From positions 1 to 64,000 of the forward strand of contig NZ_JAUMKC010000013.1 in assembly GCF_030519355.1 (NCBI RefSeq): a stretch of DNA of 64,000 nucleotides, in the 5' to 3' direction. The DNA comes from Mucilaginibacter sp. L3T2-6. GTDB taxonomy: Bacteria > Bacteroidota > Bacteroidia > Sphingobacteriales > Sphingobacteriaceae. Below the pieces are notes generated by a model, which saw only the letters and a program-made list of their open reading frames with translations, did no database searches and was not told the origin of the DNA. The position numbers and the translations under genes were made by a program. Position 1 is the stretch's first letter. Each line of letters opens with the position of its first letter. This document shows positions 1 through 9,556 of this stretch, in pieces.

Positions 1-36
1 CATGCCTTTAATTTACAAAATCTCTCCCGCTTATAC

Positions 37-71
37 AAAAAAACCGCCTCATAATTTTACTTATGAGACGG
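37..71 (-). terminator. Intrinsic terminator of the tRNA pair
   Basis: Read on the minus strand, CCGTCTCAT and ATGAGGCGG form a 9-bp stem (one G-U pair) with a 10-nt loop, followed by a run of seven T. It lies just downstream of the tRNA-Leu gene and would end a tRNA-Gly/tRNA-Leu transcript. Confidence 0.75.
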
Positions 72-79
72 ACTCTTTG

Positions 80-165
80 TACCTAGGGCGGGAATCGAAC
101 CCGCACTCGCTTTAAGGCGAACAGGATTTTAAGTCCTGCGTGTCTACCAGTTCCACCACCTAGGC
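80..165 (-). tRNA. tRNA-Leu (anticodon UAA)
   Basis: On the minus strand the acceptor stem GCCTAGG pairs with CCTAGGT, followed by discriminator A. The anticodon loop shows TTTAA with anticodon TAA, the T-arm contains GGGTTCGATTCCCGC-like sequence, and there is a long variable arm typical of class II Leu tRNAs, giving about 86 nt. The CCA end is not encoded. It is co-oriented with the tRNA-Gly gene 67 bp upstream. Confidence 0.93.
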
Positions 166-232
166 GTGGTTCCATTGTTTTGGCTAATATACTAACCTTT
201 AACAATAAATCCCTTCTGTTTTGGAAGGGATT

Positions 233-308
<76 letters not shown>

Positions 309-428
309 ATTTTTTCATTCCTGCAACCCGATGTTTACTTGCTGAACATCTTACCTCGTTTGCGGGAGTGCAAATATAGGCAGAAAAGGATTTTCTGCAA
401 GATAAAATTTAACTTTTTTTAAAGTTTT

Positions 429-911
429 TTATAAGTCGCTGGTTTTCAAAATATCTAAAATCAAATCGTTTTCAAAACCGCGGCCTAAAGCGTACTGTTG
501 TAGTTTAAAGCGGCGTTTCAGGTTGTTCTTTTCCTCAATCGTCCTGGCTTTTTTTGTCAAAATAGCCTCCAGCGCCAGCCTGTAATCATCATCCGGAATG
601 GCCTGCAGCGCTTTCTTAATCAAAACATCGGGCACTTTTTTAAACTTCAGGCCTTGCTTAATCTTGTTTTTTCCCCAGCCTTTCTGGTTAAACTTGCCCT
701 GCGCATAGGCTTTGGCAAAGCGTTCCTCATTTAAAAAATTAGTACTGATCAGTTCACCAATGATATTTTCAACAGCATCCGGCCACAGGCCCCATTCATA
801 CAGTTTGTCCCTTACTTCCTGCTGGGCACGTTCCTGGTAGGCACAGTAATGCTCTGCTTTGGCAAGGGCGGCTTTGGGGTCGGTTATTTTTAATTTTTTA
901 AGTTCGTCCAT
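429..911 (-). CDS. recX: RecX family regulatory protein
   Basis: This 160-residue protein matches the RecX family, which binds RecA filaments and modulates recombination and the SOS response in the cytoplasm. The sequence has the three-helix repeat organisation of RecX, with signatures such as LISTNFLNEERFAKAYAQGK near residues 54-73, followed by basic helices (KGWGKNKIKQGLKFK). Length is normal for the family. The ATG at 911 is the only good start and the stop lies at 429. It stands alone between the tRNA genes and the divergent murF-alr gene. No recA is in the window, so the genomic context gives no further support. Family assignment is firm; the regulatory role is inferred from the family. 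Confidence 0.9.
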   Translation of the reverse strand: MDELKKLKITDPKAALAKAEHYCAYQERAQQEVRDKLYEWGLWPDAVENIIGELISTNFLNEERFAKAYAQGKFNQKGWGKNKIKQGLKFKKVPDVLIKKALQAIPDDDYRLALEAILTKKARTIEEKNNLKRRFKLQQYALGRGFENDLILDILKTSDL

Positions 912-1001
912 TAAATCATATCTCGTTTATGTAAGAAAGCTCGTATCGCCTAAGCGAAATCCTATCCAAAGTAGAGCACTTAAACTTCGTGTAATTGAGC
1001 A

Positions 1002-1030
1002 CCCTCTCCATTGGAGAGGGCAGGGTGAGG
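1002..1030. repeat. Palindromic intergenic element
   Basis: CCCTCTCC-ATT-GGAGAGGG is a perfect 8-bp inverted repeat, followed by CAGGGTGAGG. It sits in the recX/murF-alr divergent gap (912-1146), which otherwise shows no gene. Similar hairpins of the form CCCTCTCC/GGAGAGGG are, from general familiarity, frequent between genes in Bacteroidota. Function unknown. Confidence 0.55.
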
Positions 1031-1146
1031 CCTAACGCGAGCCCATATCGCAGGCCACTTTAAGCAAACACTTTTTGGTTCGTCCATGTAAAACCAAAAA
1101 TCGCTAAAAATTCTTCTATCTACAGAAATATCAGCAAATTCGTGCC

Positions 1147-3609
1147 ATGCTCAGCAACCAGTACACTATCGCCGAAATAAAGCAAATTCTGAACGCCGGG
1201 GGCGCCATTGTTAAAGATTATCCCATTAATACCTTATTAACGGATAGCCGCCGCATCAGCAACCCGGCAGGCGCTTTGTTTTTTGCGCTGAGCGGCAGGA
1301 GGAATGGCCATGAATTTATCGCCTCGGCCTATGCCGCAGGCGTCCGCAATTTTGTGGTGCGGCAGGGCAGCGAAATAAAAGCGCCGGAAGCCAATTTTTT
1401 AATGGTGGATGATGTACTGGCCGCACTGCAAACGCTGGCAGCGTACCACCGCAGCCGGTTTGATTTGGAAGTGATAGGCATTACGGGCAGCAACGGCAAA
1501 ACCATTGTAAAGGAATGGCTGTACCAGCTGATGGCGCCCGACAAAAACATTGTACGCAACCCCAAAAGCTATAATTCGCAGATCGGTGTGCCGCTTTCGG
1601 TTTGGCTGATAAACGAGAAGAACGACCTGGGCATCTTCGAGGCCGGCATATCCACCATTGGCGAAATGGATAAGCTGGAAGCCATTCTGAAACCCTCGGT
1701 AGGCGTGTTGACCCATATGGGCCCGGCGCACGACGAAGGTTTTGAAAGCCGCGAGCAAAAGGTACGTGAGAAGCTGAAGCTGTTTAAAAATTGCCGCCTG
1801 CTGGTATATAATTATGAGCAATCGCTTGGGTTTGAAGACGACATTACAGCCAAAGAACGCTTTACCTGGAGCACCGAATTTAAACAGGCTGATCTGTATG
1901 TTTTCAGCGGGACAGCCATCTCGAAAAACTATTACCTGAGGGCGATTTATAAGGAAAGGGAAATTGAGTGTTTGATCCCATTTTTAGATGAAGCGTCTAT
2001 CGAAAATGCTACCCTTTGCTGGGCGACCATGCTGGCCATGGGCTACAGCCCTATTGACACCGACGACCGCATAGAACATCTGAGCGCTGTAAGCATGCGG
2101 CTTGAGCTTAAAAACGGCATCAACGATTGCTCTGTGATCGATGACAGCTACAACTCCGACCTGCAATCGCTGGAAATTGCCCTGAACTTTCTAACGCAGC
2201 AAAATCAGCACCATAAAAAAACGGTGATCCTGTCGGATATCTACCAGTCCGGCTTGCAGGCCGGCGTACTGTACAGGCAGGTGGCTGATTTAATAAAGCT
2301 CAAGCAGGTGGATAAATTCATCGGCGTGGGAGAGGCCTTGCTGAACCACAAGGATTATTTTGAAGTGGCGGAGAAATTCTTTTACCCGGATACGCCGGCC
2401 ATGCTGCAGCATTTGCGCACCCTCAACTTCAGGGATGAAACCATACTCATAAAAGGGTCGCGCAGCTTTGAGTTTGAACTTATCAGCCGTGTATTGGTAC
2501 AAAAGGCACATGAAACCATTTTAGAGATCAACCTGAACGCCTTGTTGAACAACCTTAACTTTTACCGCTCTAAGTTAAAAAAGGGCACAAAGGTGATGGC
2601 GATGGTAAAGGCGTTCAGCTACGGAAGCGGCACGTTCGAGGTGGCCAATATCCTGGAATATAATAATGTGGACTACCTGGCGGTAGCCTATATTGATGAA
2701 GGTGTGGCTTTGCGCAATACAGGCATCAGTCTGCCGATCATGATACTGAACCCCGAGGCCTCCGCCTTTGACAAGCTGACGGAATTTAAACTGGAGCCGG
2801 TAATTTACAGCTTCGGCCTGTTTGACGATTATATTAAATACGCGCAGGAAAAAAATGTGCTCAACTATCCCATTCACATCAAAATAGATACCGGCATGCA
2901 CCGCCTGGGCTTCGAAAATGCGGATGTGGAAATGCTTTGCGATTTGCTGGAAGAAAACCGCTATGTACATGTGCAGTCCATATTTTCGCATTTGGTAGCC
3001 AGTGAAGATCAGCAGCATGACGAGTTTACCAAAAGCCAGATCGAGCGCTTTGAAAAGGCTTACAAGCAGATAGAAAAAACGTTGGGTTATAAGGTGATTA
3101 AGCACCTGAGCAATACATCGGGCATTATCCGCTGGCCGCAGGCGCATTATGATATGGTGCGATTGGGCATTGGTCTTTACGGCATTGATATGGGCATGGA
3201 AACCCCCGACACCGGCCTGCAGCCCATCGCCAGCCTGAAAACAAGTATCGCCCAGGTAAAAAAAGTACAAGCCGGCGAGACCATCAGCTACAGCCGCAGT
3301 GGCAGCCTGGCGAAGGACGGCAAAATTGCCACCGTACGCATAGGTTACGCCGACGGCTATTTACGTGCCTTTGGTAATGGCGTAGGCAGGATGCTGGTAA
3401 AAGGGCAGTTGGTACCAACTGTTGGCAACATCACTATGGACATGTGCATGATAGACGTTACCGGTATCGACGTAACGGAAGGCGACGAAGTAATAATATT
3501 TAACGAAGAACAGCGTATAAATGAGCTGGCCAACCAGATAGGCACCATCCCCTATGAAATTTTAACCAATGTTTCGCAAAGGGTAAAAAGGGTGTATTTT
3601 TATGAGTAG
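1147..3609 (+). CDS. murF-alr: Bifunctional MurF ligase / alanine racemase
   Basis: An 820-residue fusion of two cell-wall enzymes. Residues 1 to about 455 are UDP-MurNAc-tripeptide:D-Ala-D-Ala ligase (MurF), with the Mur ligase P-loop GITGSNGKT (Lys118) and the VIDDSYNSDLQSL segment. From about residue 460 it is a PLP-dependent alanine racemase: VKAFSYGSG gives the PLP lysine, Lys488, and ISYSRSG gives the second catalytic residue, Tyr715. The two activities make D-Ala and join D-Ala-D-Ala to the peptidoglycan precursor. This fusion is a recurrent arrangement in Bacteroidota, so it is expected here. The racemase motif reads KAFSYGSG rather than the common KANAYGHG, but the Lys is kept. A DUF502 gene follows after 11 bp and is likely co-transcribed. 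Confidence 0.95.
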   Translation: MLSNQYTIAEIKQILNAGGAIVKDYPINTLLTDSRRISNPAGALFFALSGRRNGHEFIASAYAAGVRNFVVRQGSEIKAPEANFLMVDDVLAALQTLAAYHRSRFDLEVIGITGSNGKTIVKEWLYQLMAPDKNIVRNPKSYNSQIGVPLSVWLINEKNDLGIFEAGISTIGEMDKLEAILKPSVGVLTHMGPAHDEGFESREQKVREKLKLFKNCRLLVYNYEQSLGFEDDITAKERFTWSTEFKQADLYVFSGTAISKNYYLRAIYKEREIECLIPFLDEASIENATLCWATMLAMGYSPIDTDDRIEHLSAVSMRLELKNGINDCSVIDDSYNSDLQSLEIALNFLTQQNQHHKKTVILSDIYQSGLQAGVLYRQVADLIKLKQVDKFIGVGEALLNHKDYFEVAEKFFYPDTPAMLQHLRTLNFRDETILIKGSRSFEFELISRVLVQKAHETILEINLNALLNNLNFYRSKLKKGTKVMAMVKAFSYGSGTFEVANILEYNNVDYLAVAYIDEGVALRNTGISLPIMILNPEASAFDKLTEFKLEPVIYSFGLFDDYIKYAQEKNVLNYPIHIKIDTGMHRLGFENADVEMLCDLLEENRYVHVQSIFSHLVASEDQQHDEFTKSQIERFEKAYKQIEKTLGYKVIKHLSNTSGIIRWPQAHYDMVRLGIGLYGIDMGMETPDTGLQPIASLKTSIAQVKKVQAGETISYSRSGSLAKDGKIATVRIGYADGYLRAFGNGVGRMLVKGQLVPTVGNITMDMCMIDVTGIDVTEGDEVIIFNEEQRINELANQIGTIPYEILTNVSQRVKRVYFYE

Positions 3610-3620
3610 GATATAAACGA

Positions 3621-4211
3621 ATGAAGCAAATAGCGCGCGCACTTTTACGGTATTTTATTAAAGGGCTGTTAATAGTAGTCCCCCTCGGCGCTGCATTTTT
3701 CCTGATTTTTTGGGCGGTAAAAACAATAGATACCTCGCTCAACCTCAGCGATTATTTATGGACGGATGCCCATGGCAAGCCGATGTATATCCCCGGTCTC
3801 GGCATCTTAAATGTTATTGTTATTATACTGGTGGCCGGCATACTGGTAACCAACGTAGTTACCGACCCGATAAAACGCTGGTTTTACCGCTGGCTTAACC
3901 GTCTGCCATTATTCAAATTCCTGTATTCATCCATCAAAGACTTAACCGAGGCTTTTGTTGGTGAAGAAAAGAAATTTAACGAGCCCGTATTGGTCGAGAT
4001 CAATGAATTCGGCGTAAAAAAGATAGGGTTTGTAACACAGAAGGATCTTACAGCCCTGGGCCTTCCGGGCCACGTAGCGGTATATTTTCCATGGTCATAC
4101 TCCTTTGCCGGGCAAGTCATCATTATCTCTGCCGATAAAGTAAAACCCATCGACAAAAGCGCTGCCGACATGATGAAATTTGTAATTTCCGGCGGTGTTT
4201 CAGGTCTTTAA
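3621..4211 (+). CDS. DUF502 family membrane protein
   Basis: This 196-residue protein belongs to the DUF502 family of inner-membrane proteins of unknown function. Two transmembrane segments are visible: residues about 8-30 (FIKGLLIVVPLGAAFFLIFW) and 50-72 (GLGILNVIVIILVAGILVTN). They are followed by a soluble domain with RLPLFKFLYSSIKDLTEAFVG and the GFVTQKD and VAVYFPWSYSFAGQV segments typical of the family. It begins 11 bp after murF-alr, so it is probably in the same operon. A cell-envelope role is only suggested by that neighbour. Confidence 0.85.
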   Translation: MKQIARALLRYFIKGLLIVVPLGAAFFLIFWAVKTIDTSLNLSDYLWTDAHGKPMYIPGLGILNVIVIILVAGILVTNVVTDPIKRWFYRWLNRLPLFKFLYSSIKDLTEAFVGEEKKFNEPVLVEINEFGVKKIGFVTQKDLTALGLPGHVAVYFPWSYSFAGQVIIISADKVKPIDKSAADMMKFVISGGVSGL

Positions 4212-4596
4212 CACGATTGCAGTATTTTTTTGATTTACAGTATTTTGGAGTAATCGCTAAAACCGGATTTTGTTACTGATGGTATCCATAGTCTATCAAC
4301 TTAATCAACCTAACTTAATCCAACTCAATCAACCAATCAATTACTATTAAATGTAACGAAAGCATCATTTGGAATCCGTCAGCAGAGAAGCCTCGGGAAA
4401 AAGCCGGAAATGCCGCCGGCCTGTGCGATGGGCAGGGCATAGAAACTTTTCAGATACAGGATAAGAAAGCGATAACACGTATATGGGCTCCTATCAAGAC
4501 AAAGTAACAGCCTCCGCGGCAAATGAGCGGCGCTGAAGTCTGAAGTTATATCATAAACATACTTTTGAGAACCGTGTGATAGAAGTAGTCATTAAA
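4212..4596. other. Gene-free stretch with a degenerate tandem repeat
   Basis: No convincing ORF, RNA or terminator is seen in these 385 bases. Positions 4294-4342 consist of imperfect copies of a word close to TCAACTTAA / TCAACC, so the sequence is locally low in complexity. The rest (4343-4596) shows nothing recognisable; it includes a small GCCGG-rich patch at 4402-4420. Confidence 0.5.
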
Positions 4597-5814
4597 TCAC
4601 GCTTTCCTAAAACTCCTCACAGCAATAACCGTACTGATCAGCATCAAAATCGCAGATAACAAATACGGCGCACCCGGAAAATGAACAGATCGCGGACTTT
4701 TGGTAAAAAAGAAAAACACGTAGCTCAACAACAACGGCCCTATAACCAAACTGATACTGTTCAGAATAGCAAAGGCCCCCTGTAGTTCCCCCTGCTCATT
4801 TTTGGCTACTTCTTCAGTAGCGATGCCCTGCAGGGCCGGGCCCGATAGTCCCCCGAGGCAATACGGGATCATACAGAGATAAACCATCCAGCCCTTTGAC
4901 GCAAATGCTATCAGCGCAAGGCCGATGGCATAAAATACCAATCCCCATATAATATTTTTTTTATGCCCGTATTTCGGCACGGTATACCGGATCAGTCCGC
5001 CCTGTATGCCTACCAAGATCAGGCCGATGAATAAGCCCAGCGTACCTACACTGGCAGGCGTCCAGTCGAATTTTTCATATAAATAAGTTGATAGCAGGTA
5101 TTCCACCGCTTTCTGTGCGATATACACAATACCTGCCGCAGTCAGCAGCCCGGCCAGCCCAGGGCGCTTTTGATAAATACGCCATAAGGATAAAAACGGA
5201 TTTGCCCGGCTCCATTCAAATTTCCGGCGGTACCGCGGAGCCAGGGATTCGGGCAGCACAAACAGGCCATAAAAGCCGTTGGCAAAGGCAAAGGCAGCAG
5301 CTGCCATAAAGGGAAACCTTAAGTTTATGGCACTAAGATAAGCACCCAGCGCTATACCGATGATGAGCCCCAACGCCGACGCTGCCCCGACCAAACCAAA
5401 ATTGGCGGCCCGCTTATTGCCCCGGCTGATATCGGCTATATAGGCAGTCGCGGTAGAGGTACTGGCTCCGCATATGCCTGCAATGGTACGCCCCACAAAA
5501 AGCCAGGCAATTGATGGTGCAAAGGCCATTACCAGGTAATCTATCGCAAACCCGAACAATGAGATCAGCAGGATGGGGCGGCGCCCATACGTGTCGCTCA
5601 GGTTACCCATTACCGAGGCGAACACAAACTGCATGGACGCATAAACAAAAGTAAGCCAGCCGATATAGGTGGATGCTTTACTGATATTGATATTACCCAG
5701 TACTTCCAGCAGTTTTGGCAAAACAGGGATAATAATGCCCAGGCCCAGCACATCGATAAAAATGGTTACGAAAATAAATCCGAGGGCTGCGGTCTTCTTT
5801 TTACGTTTTGCCAT
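4597..5814 (-). CDS. TetA-like MFS efflux transporter
   Basis: A 405-residue major facilitator of the TCR/Tet drug:proton antiporter type. About 12 hydrophobic segments are visible. The N-terminus has LGFIFVTIFIDVLGLGIIIPVLP, and MFS motif A appears as GNLSDTYGRRPILL between helices 2 and 3. It acts in the inner membrane, and export of a drug or a small metabolite is the family role; the substrate cannot be read from sequence. It is a close tandem paralogue of the next gene upstream (5876-7132), 61 bp apart and in the same direction, so the pair probably arose by duplication. It starts at the ATG at 5814. Confidence 0.88.
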   Translation of the reverse strand: MAKRKKKTAALGFIFVTIFIDVLGLGIIIPVLPKLLEVLGNINISKASTYIGWLTFVYASMQFVFASVMGNLSDTYGRRPILLISLFGFAIDYLVMAFAPSIAWLFVGRTIAGICGASTSTATAYIADISRGNKRAANFGLVGAASALGLIIGIALGAYLSAINLRFPFMAAAAFAFANGFYGLFVLPESLAPRYRRKFEWSRANPFLSLWRIYQKRPGLAGLLTAAGIVYIAQKAVEYLLSTYLYEKFDWTPASVGTLGLFIGLILVGIQGGLIRYTVPKYGHKKNIIWGLVFYAIGLALIAFASKGWMVYLCMIPYCLGGLSGPALQGIATEEVAKNEQGELQGAFAILNSISLVIGPLLLSYVFFFFTKSPRSVHFPGAPYLLSAILMLISTVIAVRSFRKA

Positions 5815-5875
5815 ACGGTTAGTTCAATGTGAAAAAGGATTTTTGCGTGTAAAAGTTTTGTTTTTTTGTTGACGA

Positions 5876-7132
5876 TCAAAGATTGGTTGAAACTTGGTCG
5901 CCAACCGCCACCGGGGCCGACTTTCCCTTTTTAAAACTTCTTACAGCCAGGATGGCGCTCAATAACATCAGTATGGAGCCGATAACATAGGGGGCACCGG
6001 GAAACTGAAAGAACGGGTTGGGCTTGGTAAAGTAGTAAAACGTTTCAGTCATTAACAGCGGGCCAAATATCGCACTGATACTCATCAGGCTGGTTAAGCC
6101 GCCCTGCAATTCGCCTTGTGCGCTCGGCGGCACGCTGCTGCTGATATATCCCTGTATGGCCGGCCCGGCAATTCCGCCCAGGCAATAGGGGATAAGGAAT
6201 GCAAACATCATCCAGCCTTTTGAAGCAAATGCAAAAAGTATAAGTCCCGAAGCATACAACAGCAAACCTATCCATATACTTCGCTCATTACCAAGTTTTG
6301 GTAAAATTACCCTGATAAGCCCGCCCTGCACACCGGCAGTTAATACGCCGACAAAGGCAAGAGAAAAACCTACCGTGCTGTTGTCCCAGTTAAATTTTTG
6401 CATGGTATAATAGGTCCAGACGCTCTGCACCGCTTGTCCGGCCATATAGATTAAAAACAATGAAGCAGCCAGCCCGATAACGGATTTGTACTTTTTAAGT
6501 TGGAGCAGCGTGCCCAGCGGGTTGGCGCGCTTTAGTTCAAAGGGACGCCGGTGTTCTTCCGGCAGCGACTCAGGCAATATAAAATAACCATAAATGGCAT
6601 TCAGCAATGCCAGCGCAGCGGCAGCGATAAATGGATAGTGAACGTCGAGTTTTCCGAGAAAACCGCCCAGTGCAGGCCCGATAATAAAACCTAGGCCAAA
6701 AGCCACACCCACCAGGCCGAAATTAGCCGCGCGTTTTTCGGGTTCACTGATGTCGGCGATATAGGCATTGGCGGTAGTATAGCTTGCACCAGTTATGCCT
6801 GCCACAATACGGCCCACAAACAGCCAGCCAATGGTAGGCGCAAAGGCCGAAAAGGAATAATCGACAGCAAAACCCAGTAACGAACAAAGCAATACCGGCC
6901 TGCGCCCGAACCGGTCGCTCAGGTTCCCGATTACGGGGGCGAACAGAAACTGCATGATGGCATAAGCTGCAGTTAGCCAGCCGCCATACCACGAAGCATC
7001 GCTTACATCGCCGTGAATTAATTTTTCAATCAGTTTGGGTATTACGGGGATGATAATGGCCAACCCCATAATGTCGATAAACAACGTCGCGAAAATGAAG
7101 CCAAGGGCGGCCTGCTTTTTAGGTTTGTGCAT
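5876..7132 (-). CDS. TetA-like MFS efflux transporter (paralogue)
   Basis: A 418-residue transporter of the same TCR/Tet family as its downstream neighbour. It has about 12 transmembrane segments, motif A as [14 protein letters not shown], the helix 5 segment [17 protein letters not shown] and a C-terminal tail ending in [10 protein letters not shown] chose the ATG at 7132 (MHKPKK) over an in-frame TTG at 7141, because the TTG overlaps a large inverted repeat and the ATG aligns with the paralogue's start. It is probably the first gene of a two-gene transcript with the 4597-5814 pump. The inverted repeat 9 bp upstream could regulate it. Confidence 0.88.
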   Translation of the reverse strand: MHKPKKQAALGFIFATLFIDIMGLAIIIPVIPKLIEKLIHGDVSDASWYGGWLTAAYAIMQFLFAPVIGNLSDRFGRRPVLLCSLLGFAVDYSFSAFAPTIGWLFVGRIVAGITGASYTTANAYIADISEPEKRAANFGLVGVAFGLGFIIGPALGGFLGKLDVHYPFIAAAALALLNAIYGYFILPESLPEEHRRPFELKRANPLGTLLQLKKYKSVIGLAASLFLIYMAGQAVQSVWTYYTMQKFNWDNSTVGFSLAFVGVLTAGVQGGLIRVILPKLGNERSIWIGLLLYASGLILFAFASKGWMMFAFLIPYCLGGIAGPAIQGYISSSVPPSAQGELQGGLTSLMSISAIFGPLLMTETFYYFTKPNPFFQFPGAPYVIGSILMLLSAILAVRSFKKGKSAPVAVGDQVSTNL

Positions 7133-7140
7133 AGCCTGCA

Positions 7141-7181
7141 AAATAAATATTTATCACCGAATACAGGATAAATATTTATTT
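7141..7181. promoter_or_regulatory. Perfect 15-bp inverted repeat upstream of MFS gene
   Basis: AAATAAATATTTATC (7141-7155) and GATAAATATTTATTT (7167-7181) are exact reverse complements separated by 11 bp. The element starts 9 bp upstream of the chosen MFS start codon, so it could be an operator or an mRNA hairpin that hides the start. No regulator gene lies next to it. Confidence 0.5.
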
Positions 7182-7238
7182 AGAGATAAGCGCCTCTTAA
7201 AGCAATTATGCCATAATTTCCTGTGGAGAGAATTTCTG

Positions 7239-7946
7239 TTAGAAGTTCGGCTTCAGCACATACTTGTCGTAGAAGCGGAAGATATGTTCTGTTGCCTCCT
7301 CGGCGGTATCCACCACGCGGTAAAGCATCAGATCATCGGGGTGAATGTTGTGTTCTTCGTTCAGCATCTTTTCCTCTATCCAGTCAAATAAACCCTTCCA
7401 GTAATCAACGCCCACGAAGATAATGGGAAAACGGGCGATTTTTCCGGTTTGGATCAGGGTTATCGCTTCGAAGGATTCATCGAGTGTGCCGAAGCCCCCG
7501 GGTAGTACAATAAATCCCTGCGAATATTTCATAAACATTACCTTACGGATAAAGAAGTAATCAAATTCCAGCAGTTTATCCCTGTCGATATACTTATTGT
7601 GGAACTGCTCAAAGGGCAGCTCTATGTTTAAGCCTACCGATTTACCTCCCGCCTCGTAGGCGCCTTTGTTGGCCGCCTCCATAATACCGGGGCCGCCGCC
7701 TGAAATGACACCATAGCCGCGCTCTGTCAGTATACGGGCGGTATCTTCAGCAATCTTATAGTATTTATTATCGTTGTGGGTGCGGGCGGAGCCGAAAATG
7801 GATACGCAGGGGCCTATTTTTGCCAGTTTCTCAAAGCCGTCCACAAACTCGGCCATTATCTTGAATATCTGCCAGGAGTCGGTTACTTTTATTTCCTGCC
7901 AGTTTTTATTTTCAAACGCTTGTCTTATTTTCTCTTCACCTGTCAT
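7239..7946 (-). CDS. LOG family protein (TIGR00730 type)
   Basis: A 235-residue Rossmann-fold protein of the LOG family, whose characterised members are cytokinin-type nucleoside 5'-monophosphate phosphoribohydrolases. The two signatures are present: GGGPGIMEAANKGAYEAGG around residues 84-102 and PGGFGTLDESFEAITLIQTGK around residues 147-167, which carries the PGGxGTxxE motif. Family members also occur in bacteria that make no cytokinin, so the real substrate is uncertain; AMP or a related nucleotide is possible. It starts at the ATG at 7946 and lies 97 bp upstream of the MFS pair on the same strand. Confidence 0.88.
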   Translation of the reverse strand: MTGEEKIRQAFENKNWQEIKVTDSWQIFKIMAEFVDGFEKLAKIGPCVSIFGSARTHNDNKYYKIAEDTARILTERGYGVISGGGPGIMEAANKGAYEAGGKSVGLNIELPFEQFHNKYIDRDKLLEFDYFFIRKVMFMKYSQGFIVLPGGFGTLDESFEAITLIQTGKIARFPIIFVGVDYWKGLFDWIEEKMLNEEHNIHPDDLMLYRVVDTAEEATEHIFRFYDKYVLKPNF

Positions 7947-7957
7947 GTTGTGTATTT

Positions 7958-8098
7958 AGTCCGTAAAGTCCGAAAGTCGGTAAAGTCCGGAAAGTTTTTA
8001 GATATCTGCAATAATATTACAATAATGGAATAGGTAAGTTTTGAATTTGCTAACAATTACGCGGGCCTTACAGACTTTCGTAGCTTATGGGCTTTCGG
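7958..8098. repeat. Word-repeat element with inverted arms, entering the symporter gene
   Basis: The left arm (7958-7995) is made of words close to AGTCCGTAAAGTCCGAAAG. The right arm (8066-8098) holds similar words in the opposite sense (CTTACAGACTTTCG, GGGCTTTCGG). The right arm forms the last codons of the sodium/solute symporter gene, so the element seems to have supplied that protein's C-terminal tail. Confidence 0.5.
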
Positions 8099-9556
8099 AG
8101 CTGAAGTTGCCCATAGACCGATAAACGTTATCAGTCCGTTTACAATGATCAGTTCATTGTCGAAAACATAGCCGCCCATTAGTTTAGCGGAATTTGTACT
8201 TAAGTAATAACATATTGCAGGCGATACCAGGCAAATAAACGGAACGAGTTTATCCGCTACCTGCCGCTTACCTAAGAAAAGCCCAAACGAGTAAAGCCCC
8301 AGCAGCGGACCGTACGTATAGGACGCAACCTTAAATATGGCATTAACTACTGCCGTATTGTTGATGCTGTTGAATATCACGATGGTAAGCAGCATGGCGC
8401 CGGAAAAAATAATGTGAACATAGTGCCGGGTGCTCACCATTTTCTTGCTGTTTACATCGCCCTTTTTATTAAAACCCAGGAAATCGACGCAAAAAGAAGT
8501 GGTAAGTGCCGTTAAAGCCGAATCTGTTGTGGCAAAGGTAGCTGCCGTTAAACCGAGCATAAACACCATAGCAGGTACAATGCCAAGATACTTAAGGGCG
8601 ATGGTTGGGTACAGGTAATCGGTCTTTTCAACGGTGATGCCGTATTTGGCAGCATACATATACAACAAAGCTCCGACACACAAGAAGAAGATGTTGATAA
8701 CAACAAACACGCCGGTAAAGCTGAACATGTTTTTTTGCGCCTCGTGAATGTTTTTTAAACTGAGGTTTTTCTGCATCAGATCCTGGTCCAGCCCGGTCAT
8801 GGCGACGGTGATAAAAAGTCCGCCTAAAAATGCCTTAGTAAAATGGAATTTGCTGGTCAGAAAATCGCTGAAGAAAAAGATTTTGGAATAGCTGCTCTCT
8901 TTTACAGCTTCCGCAGCTTGTAAAATATTATAATCAAGACTGCGGCAGATAAAGTAAATTGATAAAAATACCGACGATACCAGGAACAGCGTCTGCAAAC
9001 TGTCGGTGATGATGATCGTTTTTAACCCGCCTTTAAATGTGTAAGACCATATCAGCACCAAACAAATAAGCCCCGTCACCACAAACGGCACATGATAACT
9101 ATCAAAGATAAATTTCTGTAATACGATCACAACCAGGTAAAGCCTGAACGAAGAGCCGATGATCCTGCTGATGAGAAATATACCTGCGGCTGTTTTATAA
9201 CTCCACACGCCTAGCGCGCCTTCAATGTAGCTGTATATCGACGTAAGCTTTAACCGGTAATACAACGGCAACAGAACCAGGGCAATCACTATAAAGCCTG
9301 CAGCATTCCCTAAAACGAACTGAAAATATTCAAATTGGTCGCCGGTTACTGCCCCAACCTTGCCGGGAACGGATATAAACGTGACACCACTTAGTGCTGT
9401 GCCGATCATGCCAAAGGCAACCAGATACCATTTGGAATTACGGTTGGCAATAAAAAAAGTATCATTATCTGATGATTTTCGGGAGGTGAGCCAAGAAATT
9501 ATAAGTAGTACGAGAAAATATCCGATTATGAATGAGAGTAGTATTCCTGGCGACAT
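8057..9556 (-). CDS. Sodium:solute symporter family protein
   Basis: A 499-residue protein with about 13 hydrophobic helices, recognised as a member of the sodium:solute symporter (SSS) family. Typical segments are FGMIGTALSGVTFISVPG (about 51-68), RIIGSSFRLYLVVIVLQKF, GGLFITVAMTGLDQDLMQKNLS and GLTAATFATTDSALTALTTSFCVDF, the last being the conserved helix containing the Na+ site Ser/Thr residues. It would import a solute with Na+ in the inner membrane; the substrate is unknown. The extreme C-terminus (KAHKLRKSVRPA) is encoded by part of a repeat element and may not be conserved. The start at 9556 is an ATG. Confidence 0.88.
   Translation of the reverse strand: MSPGILLSFIIGYFLVLLIISWLTSRKSSDNDTFFIANRNSKWYLVAFGMIGTALSGVTFISVPGKVGAVTGDQFEYFQFVLGNAAGFIVIALVLLPLYYRLKLTSIYSYIEGALGVWSYKTAAGIFLISRIIGSSFRLYLVVIVLQKFIFDSYHVPFVVTGLICLVLIWSYTFKGGLKTIIITDSLQTLFLVSSVFLSIYFICRSLDYNILQAAEAVKESSYSKIFFFSDFLTSKFHFTKAFLGGLFITVAMTGLDQDLMQKNLSLKNIHEAQKNMFSFTGVFVVINIFFLCVGALLYMYAAKYGITVEKTDYLYPTIALKYLGIVPAMVFMLGLTAATFATTDSALTALTTSFCVDFLGFNKKGDVNSKKMVSTRHYVHIIFSGAMLLTIVIFNSINNTAVVNAIFKVASYTYGPLLGLYSFGLFLGKRQVADKLVPFICLVSPAICYYLSTNSAKLMGGYVFDNELIIVNGLITFIGLWATSAPKAHKLRKSVRPA

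Noticed and set aside
2575..3270. 231-codon open frame antisense to the racemase half of murF-alr
   Set aside because: It mirrors the codon pattern of the conserved sense gene and shows no family motif.
4294..4342. TCAAC-type repeats as a CRISPR or iteron origin
   Set aside because: The words are degenerate, adjacent and AT-rich, with no replication gene nearby.
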